NCBI GenBank assembly: GCA_021796905.1
Contig: JAKABK010000142.1
Coordinates: 1 to 5,821, forward strand
DNA: 5,821 nt
Reading direction: 5' to 3'
Origin: Actinomycetes bacterium
Lineage (GTDB): Bacteria > Actinomycetota > Acidimicrobiia > Acidimicrobiales > Palsa-688
Shown here: one piece after another, positions 5,569 through 5,821 of the stretch
Numbering within the stretch: position 1 is the stretch's first letter
Layout: every line of letters starts with the position of its first letter
Made by a program: the position numbers and the translations under genes
Notes under the pieces: generated by a model
What the model saw: only the letters and a program-made list of their open reading frames with translations
The model's database searches: none
Told to the model about the DNA's origin: nothing

Positions 5569-5821
5569 TCAGCCCTCGGCGAGCTCGGCGGCGCAGAACG
5601 CGACGGCGAACGGCTCGGTCGCCTCGAGCACCTGGGCGCCACGAGCCGAGACGACCTCGGCGTAGCCGTCGGGGCCGAGGCTGAGCGCGGTCACCGCCGG
5701 GACGGCGGGGTCGACGATCCAGTAGGCCGGGCAACCGGCGTCGGCGTAGGCCAGACGCTTGGAGCCGAGATCGGTGTCGCGGGTCGAGGGCGAGAGGACC
5801 TCGACGACGAGCAGCGGTGTC
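5569..5821 (-). CDS. Uma2-family (DUF820) putative endonuclease, C-terminal half (runs off window)
   Basis: This second Uma2-family member is cut by the right edge of the window: 83 residues are visible and about 100 N-terminal ones are missing. The first full codon gives TPLLVVEVLSPSTRDTDLGS, the family's most conserved block, with the putative catalytic Glu (VVEVLSP) and the following Lys in GSKRLAYADAG. Next come CPAYWIVDPAVPAV, GPDGYAEVV, and the closing EPFAVAFCAAELAEG before the TGA at 5569-5571. The visible frame is intact with strong G/C third positions, unlike the broken copy at 1923-2568. The two share the same core (LVVE-LLSP/VLSP, YW-VDP) but differ clearly outside it, so they are paralogues rather than a recent duplication. 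Uma2 proteins are often present in many copies per genome and their role is not established. The TetR remnant follows downstream after about 70 bp. Confidence 0.88.
   Translation of the reverse strand, partial: TPLLVVEVLSPSTRDTDLGSKRLAYADAGCPAYWIVDPAVPAVTALSLGPDGYAEVVSARGAQVLEATEPFAVAFCAAELAEG

Noticed and set aside
5042..5734. A 230-codon - strand open frame at the right end taken as one protein
   Set aside because: Its first part is an out-of-frame reading of the intact second Uma2 gene. Only a short middle piece (the PGLL to RPRR region) belongs to a real family, and that is part of the TetR remnant.

Overview
The window is high-GC DNA with strong third-position G/C bias. This and the protein families present suggest an actinobacterial-type or similar high-GC bacterial chromosome; no taxon can be fixed from the sequence. 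No rRNA, tRNA, CRISPR array, transposase, integrase or phage gene was seen.

Left third (1-1810, + strand): a short operon holds the 3' part of a Gfo/Idh/MocA-type oxidoreductase and, 19 bp later behind a good ribosome binding site, a complete xylose-isomerase-like TIM-barrel protein (sugar phosphate isomerase/epimerase family). Such pairs usually act together on sugars, inositols or sugar acids by oxidation and isomerisation. The substrate cannot be read from the sequence.

Middle (1811-3997): a hairpin-bearing convergent gap is followed by a broken Uma2-family (DUF820) gene on the - strand. It has a clear frameshift near 2254-2257 and a scrambled N-terminus. Next come about 290 bp with no intact gene, which hold a coding-like + strand remnant. 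A complete aldo/keto reductase follows on the - strand with all four catalytic residues.

Right third (3998-5821, - strand): an intact glucosamine-6-phosphate deaminase (nagB) is preceded upstream by an in-frame hydrophobic coding-like extension. Before that lies a TetR-type regulator gene broken by at least two frameshifts and carrying an 18-bp tandem duplication. The right edge holds the C-terminal half of a second, apparently healthy Uma2-family protein that runs off the window.

Overall, intact sugar-metabolism enzymes (oxidoreductase, isomerase, aldo/keto reductase, NagB) are interleaved with decaying accessory genes (Uma2, TetR, membrane-segment remnants). I found no convincing new multi-gene system. 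The most notable points are the local clustering of frameshifted genes beside intact ones, two Uma2 copies about 3.3 kb apart, and the hydrophobic reading frame that runs unbroken into nagB.
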